DNA of 64,000 bases from JAJNPS01 sp031378845 (GTDB lineage Bacteria; Pseudomonadota; Alphaproteobacteria; Rhodobacterales; Rhodobacteraceae), in the NCBI GenBank assembly GCA_031378845.1, contig JANNES010000004.1, positions 62,001 through 126,000 of the forward strand, given 5' to 3'. The notes below the pieces were generated by a model. That model saw only the letters and a program-made list of their open reading frames with translations, was not told the DNA's origin and did not search any database. Both the position numbers and the translations under genes were made by a program. Of this stretch, positions 46,005-54,328 are shown in pieces (the stretch's first letter is position 1; each line of letters begins with the position of its first letter).

Positions 46005-47087
46005 ATGAGCCTTGATTTCAAACCCGATTTCGGACCAGGCGCATTCAGCGACTTTTTTCGCAACGAGACGTTTCGGGACGACTTTACCTATCGAAACTCG
46101 CCTCAGGGTATCCGCCGCTTTCCCGTTCCGTTCGACCGCGACGACTACATGTATTCGGTCAACATGGAGCCGCATGTGCCCGGGCGCAAAGGCTCGGTGT
46201 TTGAACATGCGTTCGACGTGGACGAACACTACGTCGCCGAAATGATCGACCGCGCCAAGGTGCTGGCGTCCGATCCGCTTCGCTGCCAGTCCTTGCCGCA
46301 CATGACGCTGGCAGGGTGGGATCTGTTGGAACTGATCATGGAGTCAAAGGCCCGCGACTATCCGCAGTGGTTTTCGCTGACAAGGGAGGGCAGCCGCTGG
46401 CACTGGATCAATCGGCCGCTCGGGATCGACCACAGCTTTACGTTTCTCGATGAATCGACGCTGCCCTACGGCCCCTTTGAATACATCACCCGCCAGACCC
46501 AGGGCGATTTCAGCCTCCAGGATGAACGCGACAATGACCTGTGGATGGATGCGGGCATGGTGACCAGCCAGGCCGACTGGTCCTTGGATTTCGACATCGG
46601 GATGAGCTTTATGGAATGGCACGCCCCGGTGCCTCTGGCGCATGAAAAGGGCATCTTCGACCGGGCGCTGAAATTCCTTTTGAAACTTCAGCATGGTGCG
46701 CCGGTGCGCCGGTTCAACTGGACCATGACGGTCAACCCGCTTTTGGATACCGCCCCCGAGACCTATCCCGTCTGGGGTCCGACCAAGACCTCGCTGACGC
46801 AAGACAACCTTGGCCACAAGCAGCATCTGCGGGTCGAGTTGCAGGCCCTGTTCCGGCTGCCACGCTCCAACGCCATCGCCTTTTCGATCCGCTGCTATCT
46901 GGGCAAGTTCGAGGAACTGGTGACCCAGCCCAAATGGGGTCGTCGCCTGCACCGCGTCGTGCGCGACCTGCATCCGGATGTGGCCGCCTACAAGGGGTTC
47001 TTGCGCAACCGCGATGCGATGGTGGCGTGGCTGTCCAAGTATGACGATGGCGCGCCGACCTCTCCCGGCTTTTGGCCGGACGACTGA
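46005..47087 (+). CDS. dmmC: Dimethylamine monooxygenase subunit DmmC (heme-dependent oxidative N-demethylase-like, DUF3445)
   Basis: This is a 360-residue protein of the HODM/DUF3445 family. Landmarks are RRFPVPFDRDDYMYSVNMEP, VQEDLCL-type replacement ESKARDYPQWFSLTREGSRW, FEYITRQTQGDFSLQDERDN with NDLWMDAGMVTSQADWSLDFDIG (shown as family blocks), and LRVELQALFRLPRSNAIAFSIR near the C-terminus. Members bind heme and demethylate secondary amines with O2. It is the likely catalytic subunit, taking electrons from DmmB. The gene ends eight bases before the AraC-type regulator, so that regulator is probably co-transcribed. Confidence 0.88.
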   Translation: MSLDFKPDFGPGAFSDFFRNETFRDDFTYRNSPQGIRRFPVPFDRDDYMYSVNMEPHVPGRKGSVFEHAFDVDEHYVAEMIDRAKVLASDPLRCQSLPHMTLAGWDLLELIMESKARDYPQWFSLTREGSRWHWINRPLGIDHSFTFLDESTLPYGPFEYITRQTQGDFSLQDERDNDLWMDAGMVTSQADWSLDFDIGMSFMEWHAPVPLAHEKGIFDRALKFLLKLQHGAPVRRFNWTMTVNPLLDTAPETYPVWGPTKTSLTQDNLGHKQHLRVELQALFRLPRSNAIAFSIRCYLGKFEELVTQPKWGRRLHRVVRDLHPDVAAYKGFLRNRDAMVAWLSKYDDGAPTSPGFWPDD

Positions 47088-47094
47088 TCCGCCG

Positions 47095-48102
47095 ATGGCG
47101 TCCGAGCCCCCCCTGCGACTTGGTTTTCTGATGTTTCCGGGCTTTCCGATGGCCTGCCTGACCTCGGCGATCGAACCTTTGCGGGCGGCCAATGAGATCA
47201 TGGGTCGCAAAGAGTTCGCGTGGCTTCTGGTGGCGGAAAGCCATGCGCCGGTGCGGTCTTCGGCCGATGTGCGGTTTGAACCTGACGCCACTTTAGCAGG
47301 TTGCGGGGATGTGGATCACCTCTACCTTTTGTCGCCGCCCACTGGCCAGTTCGCCGATGCGCGGTCGGGGTCGGCACGGTTGCGCTGGCTGGACCGCACG
47401 GGGGTAGTTCTGGGTGCCTTTTCGGGCGGTATCTTCCCCCTCGCACGCGCCGGGCTGATGGAGGCGCGCGGCTGCTCGGTGCATTGGTGTTATGAAGCGG
47501 CCTTCAAGGCAGAGTTTCCAAAGGTCATCGCCAGCGAAGCCGTGATCTTGCGCGAAAAGCGGCGGATCACAGCCTCCGGTGCCGGTGCGGTCTTTGATCT
47601 GATGCTGCGCCTGATCGAAGAACGCCTTGGCCGTCAATGCATGACCGAGGTCGCCTGCTGGTTCCAGCACCCCTTTGTGCGCGATGAGGATGCAAGCCAA
47701 AAGGTCCCCGTCGCGCGCACCGGCAACACCGCCGACCGCCTGCTGCCCGCTATCCGCGAGGCGATCCGGCTCTTTGAGAACCATGTCGAGGACCCGCTGC
47801 GCATTCCGGACGTGGCCGCTGCGGTGGATATGTCGGGTCGCCACTTTGAGCGTTTGTTCAAGCGTGAGACCGGCCAGAGCCCCTTGCGATACTATCGCCA
47901 GTTGCGTCTGTCCAAGGCGCGCCAGAGGGTGCTCTATTCCAACGATCCCTTGCGCGAAATTGCGGCTTCGGTCGGGTATCTGACATCAGCCCCGATGACG
48001 CGCCACTATACCGAGCAGTTCGGCGTCAGCCCAAAGCACGAACGGCGGATGCTGGTGGGATTGCTGGATGGTGCGATGCTGAAAGCCCCCGCAGCGGATT
48101 AG
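47095..48102 (+). CDS. GlxA-family transcriptional regulator (DJ-1/PfpI + AraC HTH)
   Basis: This is a 335-residue two-domain regulator. The N-terminal DJ-1/PfpI amidotransferase-like sensor (about 8-200) shows RLGFLMFPGFPMACLTSAIEPLRAANE and GVVLGAFSGGIFPLARAGLM, with GAF-SGG at the position of the nucleophile elbow. The C-terminal AraC domain (about 235-325) shows MSGRHFERLFKRETGQSPL and IAASVGYLTSAPMTRHYTEQFG. Such regulators sense quaternary or methylated amines (for example GbdR-type relatives for betaine). Being directly after dmmC, it probably controls dmm and perhaps tdm/tmm. The start at 47095 is favoured by the domain start. Confidence 0.88.
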   Translation: MASEPPLRLGFLMFPGFPMACLTSAIEPLRAANEIMGRKEFAWLLVAESHAPVRSSADVRFEPDATLAGCGDVDHLYLLSPPTGQFADARSGSARLRWLDRTGVVLGAFSGGIFPLARAGLMEARGCSVHWCYEAAFKAEFPKVIASEAVILREKRRITASGAGAVFDLMLRLIEERLGRQCMTEVACWFQHPFVRDEDASQKVPVARTGNTADRLLPAIREAIRLFENHVEDPLRIPDVAAAVDMSGRHFERLFKRETGQSPLRYYRQLRLSKARQRVLYSNDPLREIAASVGYLTSAPMTRHYTEQFGVSPKHERRMLVGLLDGAMLKAPAAD

Positions 48103-48105
48103 GCG

Positions 48106-48984
48106 TCAGCCTTGCAAGGACAAGGTCGCAATGCCACCGAAAACCGTCGCGACCCCCACCCACTGCAGCCAGCGCAGCTTTTCGTTCAGGAAATACGAGG
48201 CCAGCAGGATTGTCCCGACGCCAAACAGGGATGAACTCACCGAGGCATACTCGGCCCGTGGCAAGTTGCCCGATGCCGTGACAAGCGACAGGGCCACCGC
48301 GTCAAAGGCCCCCATGATCGCAAGGACGACCCAATTCCCGCGCAATGACGACAGCGAAGACCGCGTCCACAAGAACAGCCCGCCAATGACCAAGACGGCG
48401 ATCAGCCGGGTGATGAGGATGGTCGGCAGCTCGGATGCCTGACGCGCGGCCTCTTGTCCGATGGCAAAGGTCGCTGCGAACCCACAGGCGCTGAGAAACG
48501 ACCAGCCCATCGCCGACCGATAAGACTGGGGCCGCTTGTCCGACGTTGTGTGGTGGCTTGCGGTCAGCGAAACGATCGAAATTCCCCCGACGACCGCTGC
48601 GACCGCCAACCAGTCTGCAAAGGTGACTGGTCGCCCCTGAGCCACCGCCAGAGCAAGCGAGAGGATCGGATAGGCGCCGATGACGGGCGACACGATCCGC
48701 GCCGGGGCCATGCTGAACGCGCGGTACAAAGCACCTGTCGCCAGCGCAAAAGCCAATCCGGCCGCGCACGACAGCAGTACCGCGCGGGCGGAAAGGCTGG
48801 TCCAGTCGCCAAAAACCAGCGACGGCGCCAACAACACCACGCTGCCGCTGACCAGAACCAAAAGTACAATCGGCAAAAGGGCCGCCCCTTGCGACAGCTT
48901 GCGCGCCATAAGGTCATGCACCGCCCAGATCAGCGCAGCCGTCAAACCAAGGCTCAAAGCCAGCATTCTTGTCCGTTCCCGCAT
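48106..48984 (-). CDS. EamA/DMT-family transporter
   Basis: This is a 292-residue protein with about ten transmembrane helices in two EamA repeats: GLTAALIWAVHDLMARKL in the first, and AMGWSFLSACGFAATFAIGQEA in the second. The end reads WLQWVGVATVFGGIATLSL. It would export a small metabolite. The gene converges on the regulator, leaving a three-base gap, and starts divergently from tdm across 87 bases. An internal ATG at 48966 is an alternative start, since the first ATG has no clear ribosome-binding site. Confidence 0.8.
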   Translation of the reverse strand: MRERTRMLALSLGLTAALIWAVHDLMARKLSQGAALLPIVLLVLVSGSVVLLAPSLVFGDWTSLSARAVLLSCAAGLAFALATGALYRAFSMAPARIVSPVIGAYPILSLALAVAQGRPVTFADWLAVAAVVGGISIVSLTASHHTTSDKRPQSYRSAMGWSFLSACGFAATFAIGQEAARQASELPTILITRLIAVLVIGGLFLWTRSSLSSLRGNWVVLAIMGAFDAVALSLVTASGNLPRAEYASVSSSLFGVGTILLASYFLNEKLRWLQWVGVATVFGGIATLSLQG

Positions 48985-48985
48985 T

Positions 48986-49009
48986 GCGCCGCTTGTGCCA
49001 CAATGGCGC
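48986..49009. promoter_or_regulatory. Nested palindromes between the EamA gene and tdm
   Basis: GCGCC (48986-48990) and GGCGC (49005-49009) enclose a second perfect palindrome, TTGTG-C-CACAA (48993-49003). It lies two bases from the EamA start and 62 before tdm, a typical place for an operator controlling both. Confidence 0.5.
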
Positions 49010-49071
49010 TCCGGCTATTCTTCTGAATGAACAAGTTTTAACGGCAATAAAGTAGCGCACAAGGGAAAGCC

Positions 49072-51450
49072 ATGCTCGACAGCCCTTATCCCAGCGTGAT
49101 CCCCGGTCCGCCGCGACCAAGCACCATCCTGACCCCGCGCAATCTGCAGCGCCACCACGGATTGGAACGCCAGACCGTGCCGGGTGGCGGGGCTTGGCTC
49201 TTGCAGATGTGGCAAGGCGACTGCATCACCGTCATCAACGACGAAGGTGGCCAGCCGGTGGAGCTGATCGCCGCCGGAAAGGATGGCCGGATCGACGCGG
49301 CCCTTCTGGGGCCGGCACCGAATTCTGACGCAGGTGGGCTCAAGGCGATGCTGGCGCTGGGCGGCCACGCGGGCGATGGCCTGTCGCAACTGCGCCGGGG
49401 CTTGGGCTTGCGCGGCATTGATCTGGCAAAGGCAGGTGCGATCCGGCTGTTCGATCTCGCGACCGCGCCAAAGACACGGCAGGCGTTTACCGCGCAGGCC
49501 GATGGCTGGCTGATCGTCGCCGCCCCCGGCCTGCCGATGGCTCCCGAGGCGCACGACACCGCCACCCCGATCACCGTCCAGATCGAGCGCGCAAAGCCCC
49601 GGCAGGTCGGCAATTACGATCTGGCCGACCCGCTGGCCGAACCGATCCTCGACCTGCGCGTTAAATCCGCGACCGCCGAAAGCTACATCGTCAAGGCGGG
49701 CGATTACATCCAGATCCTGGATGTCGATGGCCGCCAATGCACGGATTTCCAATGCTTTGACGCGCGAAAGCTGGACCGCGGCATCCAGCATGCGCTCGAT
49801 GTCACGACCTCGCGCACGTTGATGGGCCATGTCTATTCGATGCCGGGTCTGCATTCGAAATACTATGATCAGGACTGGGTGCCGCTTGTCGAGGTCGTAC
49901 AAGATACCGTCGGCCGCCATGATGCCTTTGCGATGGCCTGCGCCTCAAAATACTATGACGACATCGGCTATCCCGGCCATGTCAACTGCTCGGACAACTT
50001 CAACCTTGCACTGGCCCGGCATGGGGTCGAACCCCGACCCGGCTGGATGGCGGTCAACCTGTTTTTCAACACCAACATCGACGCGCATGGCGTGTTGATC
50101 AGCGATGAGCCGTGGAGCAGGCCCGGCGACTATGTGCTGTTCCGCGCGCTGACCGACCTCGTGTGTGTCAACTCCGCCTGTCCAGATGATACATCGCCCG
50201 CCAATGGCTGGTATCTCTCGGATATCCATGTCCGCACCTATTCGGGGGCCGAGAAATTCAGTCGCTCTGTTGCCTACCGCCCGACGCCCGACGAGGAGCC
50301 GAAGATGACCAAGCTAACCGCCTTTCACGAGCGTATCTCGGCCAGGACCAGGCACCAGGTCGAATACAAGGGCTACTGGCTGCCGCAGGTCTATTCGGCC
50401 AACGGCGCCATCGAGGAATACTGGGCCTGCCGCGAAAAGGCGGTGGTCCTTGATCTGTCGCCTCTGCGCAAGGTCGAGGTGACGGGGCCGGATGCCGAGG
50501 CGCTGATGCAGTGGGTGCTGACGCGCGACATGAAGAAACTGTCGCAGGGCCAAGTTGTCTATTCCGCCATGTGCTACGACCATGGTGGGATGATCGACGA
50601 CGGCACCGCTTTTCGTCTCGGTCAGAACAATTTCCGCTGGATCGGTGGTGACGACTATGGCGCTGTCTGGATCCGCGCGCAGGCCGAAAAGCTGGGCCTG
50701 CAGGCGATGGTGCGCAGCAGCACGGACCAGTTGCACAACCTTGCCGTTCAGGGCCCCAACAGCCGCGAGATCATCCGGCGGGCGATCTGGACGGCACCGC
50801 ACCAGCCCACCATCGACGAACTGGGCTGGTTCCGGTTTACCATCGGTCGTCTGGGCGGGCCCAATGGCGCGCCCGTCGTGGTGTCGCGCACCGGCTATAC
50901 CGGCGAGTTGGGGTTCGAGATCTTTTGCCATCCCAAGGATGGCAACGCGGTCTATGACGCGGTCTGGACCCACGGCGAGGATCAGGGCCTGCGCCCGATG
51001 GGCCTTGCAGCGCTTGACATGGTGCGCATCGAGGCAGGCCTGATCTTCGCGGGCTATGATTTCACCGATCAGACCGACCCGTTCGAGGCGGGCATCGGCT
51101 TTACCGTGCCCCTCAAGACCAAGACCGACGATTTCATCGGCCGCGAGGCGCTGATCCGCCGCAAGGAACATCCTGCCCACAAGTTCGTGGGGCTGGACAT
51201 CGACGCGAATGTGACGGTCGGCCACGGCGACAGCCTGCATGTCGGCCGCGCGCAGGTGGGTGTCGTCACCTCGTCGATGCGCTCGCCCCTTCTGGGCAAG
51301 AACATTGCCCTGGCGCGGGTTGACGTCGCCCATGCCCAGGCGGGAACGGCGCTGGAAGTCGGCAAGCTGGATGGACAGCAAAAACGCCTTCCGGCGCTGA
51401 TCGTGCCACTGTCACATTACGATCCCAAGAAGACCCGGCCGCAAACCTGA
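49072..51450 (+). CDS. tdm: Trimethylamine N-oxide demethylase
   Basis: This 792-residue protein is a fusion. Residues about 180-400 form a DUF1989 domain with the zinc-cysteine candidates Cys223 (RQCTDFQCFD), Cys306 (VNCSDNFN) and Cys370 (NSACPDDT). Residues about 410-790 form a GcvT-like folate domain (ALMQWVLTRDMKKL, RTGYTGELGFEIFC, LDMVRIEAGLIFAGYD). This architecture is that of Tdm, which converts TMAO to dimethylamine and formaldehyde, the folate domain capturing the formaldehyde. It connects the Tmm product with DmmABC. The start codon at 49072 is preceded by AAGGGAAAG. Confidence 0.95.
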   Translation: MLDSPYPSVIPGPPRPSTILTPRNLQRHHGLERQTVPGGGAWLLQMWQGDCITVINDEGGQPVELIAAGKDGRIDAALLGPAPNSDAGGLKAMLALGGHAGDGLSQLRRGLGLRGIDLAKAGAIRLFDLATAPKTRQAFTAQADGWLIVAAPGLPMAPEAHDTATPITVQIERAKPRQVGNYDLADPLAEPILDLRVKSATAESYIVKAGDYIQILDVDGRQCTDFQCFDARKLDRGIQHALDVTTSRTLMGHVYSMPGLHSKYYDQDWVPLVEVVQDTVGRHDAFAMACASKYYDDIGYPGHVNCSDNFNLALARHGVEPRPGWMAVNLFFNTNIDAHGVLISDEPWSRPGDYVLFRALTDLVCVNSACPDDTSPANGWYLSDIHVRTYSGAEKFSRSVAYRPTPDEEPKMTKLTAFHERISARTRHQVEYKGYWLPQVYSANGAIEEYWACREKAVVLDLSPLRKVEVTGPDAEALMQWVLTRDMKKLSQGQVVYSAMCYDHGGMIDDGTAFRLGQNNFRWIGGDDYGAVWIRAQAEKLGLQAMVRSSTDQLHNLAVQGPNSREIIRRAIWTAPHQPTIDELGWFRFTIGRLGGPNGAPVVVSRTGYTGELGFEIFCHPKDGNAVYDAVWTHGEDQGLRPMGLAALDMVRIEAGLIFAGYDFTDQTDPFEAGIGFTVPLKTKTDDFIGREALIRRKEHPAHKFVGLDIDANVTVGHGDSLHVGRAQVGVVTSSMRSPLLGKNIALARVDVAHAQAGTALEVGKLDGQQKRLPALIVPLSHYDPKKTRPQT

Positions 51451-51457
51451 GGGCAAA

Positions 51458-51847
51458 ATGGAACCGATGATCGACAAAATCGGCGGTGAGGAAAAACTGC
51501 ACCTTCTGGTGGACCATTTTTATGACCTGATCGAAACCCTGCCGCAGGGCCAGGCGATCATGACCATGCACTTGCAAGGCCATGGCCTTTCCCATGTCCG
51601 CCCCGCGCAGTTCGAATTCCTGTGCGGTTTTTTTGGCGGGCGGCGCTACTACCACGAACGCCACGGCCACATGAACCTGCGCGAGATCCACGCCCATGTG
51701 GAAATCCGCCGGCGAGATGCAGAGGACTGGCTGGCGGTGATGGACAGGGCAATGGTGGACACCGGCGTGGCCGAGCCGATGAAATCGCAAATCTCGGCGG
51801 CCTTTCGGCGGGCCGCGCTGATGCTTGTCAATGCAAGCGACGCCTAG
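51458..51847 (+). CDS. Truncated hemoglobin (group II-like)
   Basis: This is a 129-residue globin of the truncated 2-on-2 type. It opens with DKIGGEEKLHLLVDHFYDL (helices A-B). The proximal region reads HLQGHGLSHVRPAQFEFLCGFFGGRRYYHERHGHMNLREIH, shown here as the TrHbO signature FFGG-x-x-YYxxRHGH-x-x-LR-x-xH, and the final helix has WLAVMDRAM. It starts seven bases after the tdm stop, so they share a transcript. It may supply or scavenge O2, or detoxify NO, during demethylation. The pairing with tdm is the notable point. Confidence 0.88.
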   Translation: MEPMIDKIGGEEKLHLLVDHFYDLIETLPQGQAIMTMHLQGHGLSHVRPAQFEFLCGFFGGRRYYHERHGHMNLREIHAHVEIRRRDAEDWLAVMDRAMVDTGVAEPMKSQISAAFRRAALMLVNASDA

Positions 51848-52733
51848 GAGCGGTCCTGCCCTAGTCCCTCGAAATGCTGCCCTGTTCCGGCAGGAATGCG
51901 CAAGATGGCAAAGTTCACTGCCGCAACGACGCACCAAAACGCGCCACGAGCCACGAGCTACGCGCTACGAGCTACGCGCTACGAGCCAGTCCTCTGCGGC
52001 GATCTGCCGGCCATTCGCAACGGATCTTGTGGCTGCCACGGCCCTCCAAGCTGCAACCTTGCAAGGCAGCCCGCGGGTCGGCCGCCTTGCCAATCTGGCA
52101 CAGACAAACACCCGTCTGGCCATCCCTTGCCAAGCATGGTGTTTCGGCTGGAGGATGAACAACCGACTTTATCGCGGGGTTGGTGTCCCATGCGTCATCC
52201 CGCTTTGGGCAAGACAAAGGTGGATGTCAGGCAAGGTTCGCGCGCCCCGAGGCCGCAGGTGCGCAAGTGCTGTACACGCACAGCTGGTGCAGGTCAGTCG
52301 CAGGTGCCATCGGCGCCAAATTGGACATCGACACGTTGGACCGAATGTCGAAGGCGGGGGCGATCGCTACGTCATGCGCGCCCCTCTGACCGCATCGATT
52401 GACGAGGGGAGCCCTTTACGGTCGGCATCTTGCAACAACACCCGATGGTAACCGCGTTTTGGGTGGCTTTCGGCCTCGGTTTGCCGCGCCCGCGCCTTTT
52501 GTTGAGCGTCGCCCCGGGGCGCAGCAGATCGACTTGTCTCTTTTGTCAAGCGGGTTGCAGGGCGGAATTCTGCGCCACGGTTTTCCCACCCGCATTCTTG
52601 GGCGCGCAGGATTTGGATTCTCGTGTCTTGCCCTGCCGGTGCAGGCGCTTTCAGGCTTTGGTATCGACTGCTGTGATAGCCCGAAAAAAAACGAAAAGGC
52701 CCAGACGGTTGCGCCCAAGCCTCTAAATTTTTT
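51848..52733. other. Gene-free stretch after the methylamine island
   Basis: About 890 bases hold no frame that I can support. A short tandem repeat is at 51953-51986. Weak coding-like patches (for example GAIGAKLDIDTLDRMSKAGA near 52310) suggest decayed sequence, but no family is recognisable. The last 60 bases lead into the tRNA-Arg gene, with an AT-rich run (CTAAATTTTTTTGG) just downstream of the tRNA 3' end. Confidence 0.35.
51953..51986. repeat. 14-base tandem repeat
   Basis: The unit ACGAGCTACGCGCT occurs twice in perfect register (51953-51966 and 51967-51980) and continues for six more bases. Each unit is itself rich in GCTAC/GTAGC-like steps. It lies about 105 bases after the hemoglobin stop. 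Confidence 0.85.
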
Positions 52734-52810
52734 TGGTGAACCCGGAGCGATTCGAACGCCCGACCCTCAGATTCGTAGTCTGATGCTCTATCCAGCTGAG
52801 CTACGGGTCC
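52734..52810 (-). tRNA. tRNA-Arg (anticodon ACG)
   Basis: On the minus strand the acceptor stem GGACCCG pairs with CGGGTTC. The D arm is GCTC...GAGC, the anticodon stem TCAGA/TCTGA around the loop CTACGAA, and the T arm is CGGGC-GTTCGAATC-GCTCC-like. Discriminator A is followed by an encoded CCA. ACG, read after A34-to-inosine editing, serves CGU/CGC/CGA. Confidence 0.93.
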
Positions 52811-52864
52811 ACAATGACGGGCGATGTATCGCTGCAGGGCCGTCATTGCAAGGCCCAAAACGGG

Positions 52865-54277
52865 CTAGCTGGACCCGCCGTCCGCAGCCGACTTTGGCAG
52901 GTGGATCATGAATTCAGTCCCCTCGGCATCGCTGCGCGCCAGTTCAAGCTGTCCGCCATGCCCGCGGATCAGTTCGGCAGCGATGGCCAGACCCAGACCC
53001 GACCCGCCCTTGCGCGTCCCGCCCTGAAAGGCAGTGAACAGATGCTCGCGCGCGCGCTGCGGCAACCCGGGGCCGGTATCTCCGACGCGGATCCACCATT
53101 CCAGTTCGGCGTCGCCTGCACTGAACTCGATGGTGCCGGGCTGCCCCGTCGCCTCGATTGCCTGCCGCGCATTGCGCGCCAGATTGCCAAGAACGCGGTA
53201 CAGCTGCTCGCCATCTGCCCGGATCGCCAGATTTGGTGGAATGTCGATCAGACATGAAATCGCACCCTCGACCCCAAGCCCTTCGCCTTCCAACACCTCA
53301 TCGACCAGCGGGCGCAACAAAAGCCGTTTCAACTGGGGCGGCGCCTCTTCGGCCCGCCCAAAGGTCAGCGTCGCCTCGCACAGCGACACCGCGCGGCTGA
53401 TCGACCCGATCAACTTGGGGGCCGCGCGCGCAACCACCGGATCGGCAGAGTTCTCCAGACGGTCCGCAAAGAGCTGGGCCGTGGTCAGGATGTTGCGCAG
53501 ATCATGGCTGATCTTGGCCACGGCACTGCCCAGTTGCGCCAGTCGCTCCTTTTGTCGCAACGCACCCGTCATCTGCGTCTGCAAGGTTTGCAGCGCCTCT
53601 TCGGCAATACGCAACTCGTCAATGGTGGCCGATGGCTCGATTACCTGTCGCGCGTCTTCGGGGGATGCGGCATAGGCCTGCATATGCCGCACCACGCGCC
53701 GGATCGGCACCACCAGCAATCGCTGCACAGACAGAAACAGCAAGAACGCCGTTACCACAGAAATCAGCGCAGACAAAAACAGGATGCGCAGCCCGTAATC
53801 CAGCATCGCGGCCCGCAGGCCTTTGGTATCCATCGTGATTTCAATCAGATCGCCCGCATCCTGGACCGGATTTCCGATCACCCGGATGACGCGGTTCTGC
53901 GGGTCAGCCAGCGCCGACAGGGCATCGCGGATCAACTCCCAAGGACCAGCGGCACGCAGATCGTAGCTGGCAAAGATGTCGTCCGGCACCGGCGACGACA
54001 ACACCAGTTGACGCACCTCGTCGCGGCGCAACACCACGTTATAGACCTGTGCATTGGCCAACAGCTCGGCCTCAAGCTCGGGCATGATCATGTCTTCGGT
54101 GGCAAGCTGGGTCAGGACCGCGATCTGCGCCATCTTCAGCCGCTCGGCCAGCACGTCATAGCGAAACCGCGCGATGGACGGCAGAAAGATCAGCACTTCG
54201 GCCAGCATCACAAAGGCGACCGTCAGCAGCAAGAACCGCCCCGACAGCGTCCGGAAAAATCTGCTGCGCCCTGCCAC
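52865..54277 (-). CDS. Sensor histidine kinase
   Basis: This is a 470-residue membrane kinase. Helices are at about residues 14-34 and 160-182, enclosing a periplasmic sensor of some 125 residues. A HAMP-like stretch (VVPIRRVVRHMQAYA) follows. The H-box is VAKISHDLRNIL, with the phosphorylated histidine around residue 257. The ATPase domain has NLARNARQAIE (N-box), VGDTGPGLP (G1) and GGSGLGLAIAAELI (G2). No response regulator gene is adjacent, so the partner is unknown. The phosphoacceptor HDLRN is of the type seen in several alphaproteobacterial kinases. Confidence 0.92.
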   Translation of the reverse strand: MAGRSRFFRTLSGRFLLLTVAFVMLAEVLIFLPSIARFRYDVLAERLKMAQIAVLTQLATEDMIMPELEAELLANAQVYNVVLRRDEVRQLVLSSPVPDDIFASYDLRAAGPWELIRDALSALADPQNRVIRVIGNPVQDAGDLIEITMDTKGLRAAMLDYGLRILFLSALISVVTAFLLFLSVQRLLVVPIRRVVRHMQAYAASPEDARQVIEPSATIDELRIAEEALQTLQTQMTGALRQKERLAQLGSAVAKISHDLRNILTTAQLFADRLENSADPVVARAAPKLIGSISRAVSLCEATLTFGRAEEAPPQLKRLLLRPLVDEVLEGEGLGVEGAISCLIDIPPNLAIRADGEQLYRVLGNLARNARQAIEATGQPGTIEFSAGDAELEWWIRVGDTGPGLPQRAREHLFTAFQGGTRKGGSGLGLAIAAELIRGHGGQLELARSDAEGTEFMIHLPKSAADGGSS

Positions 54278-54328
54278 TGTGCGTTTGCCCTTCGCGCGGT
54301 TTGAAAACCGGACTTTGGCCGTCTGCGA

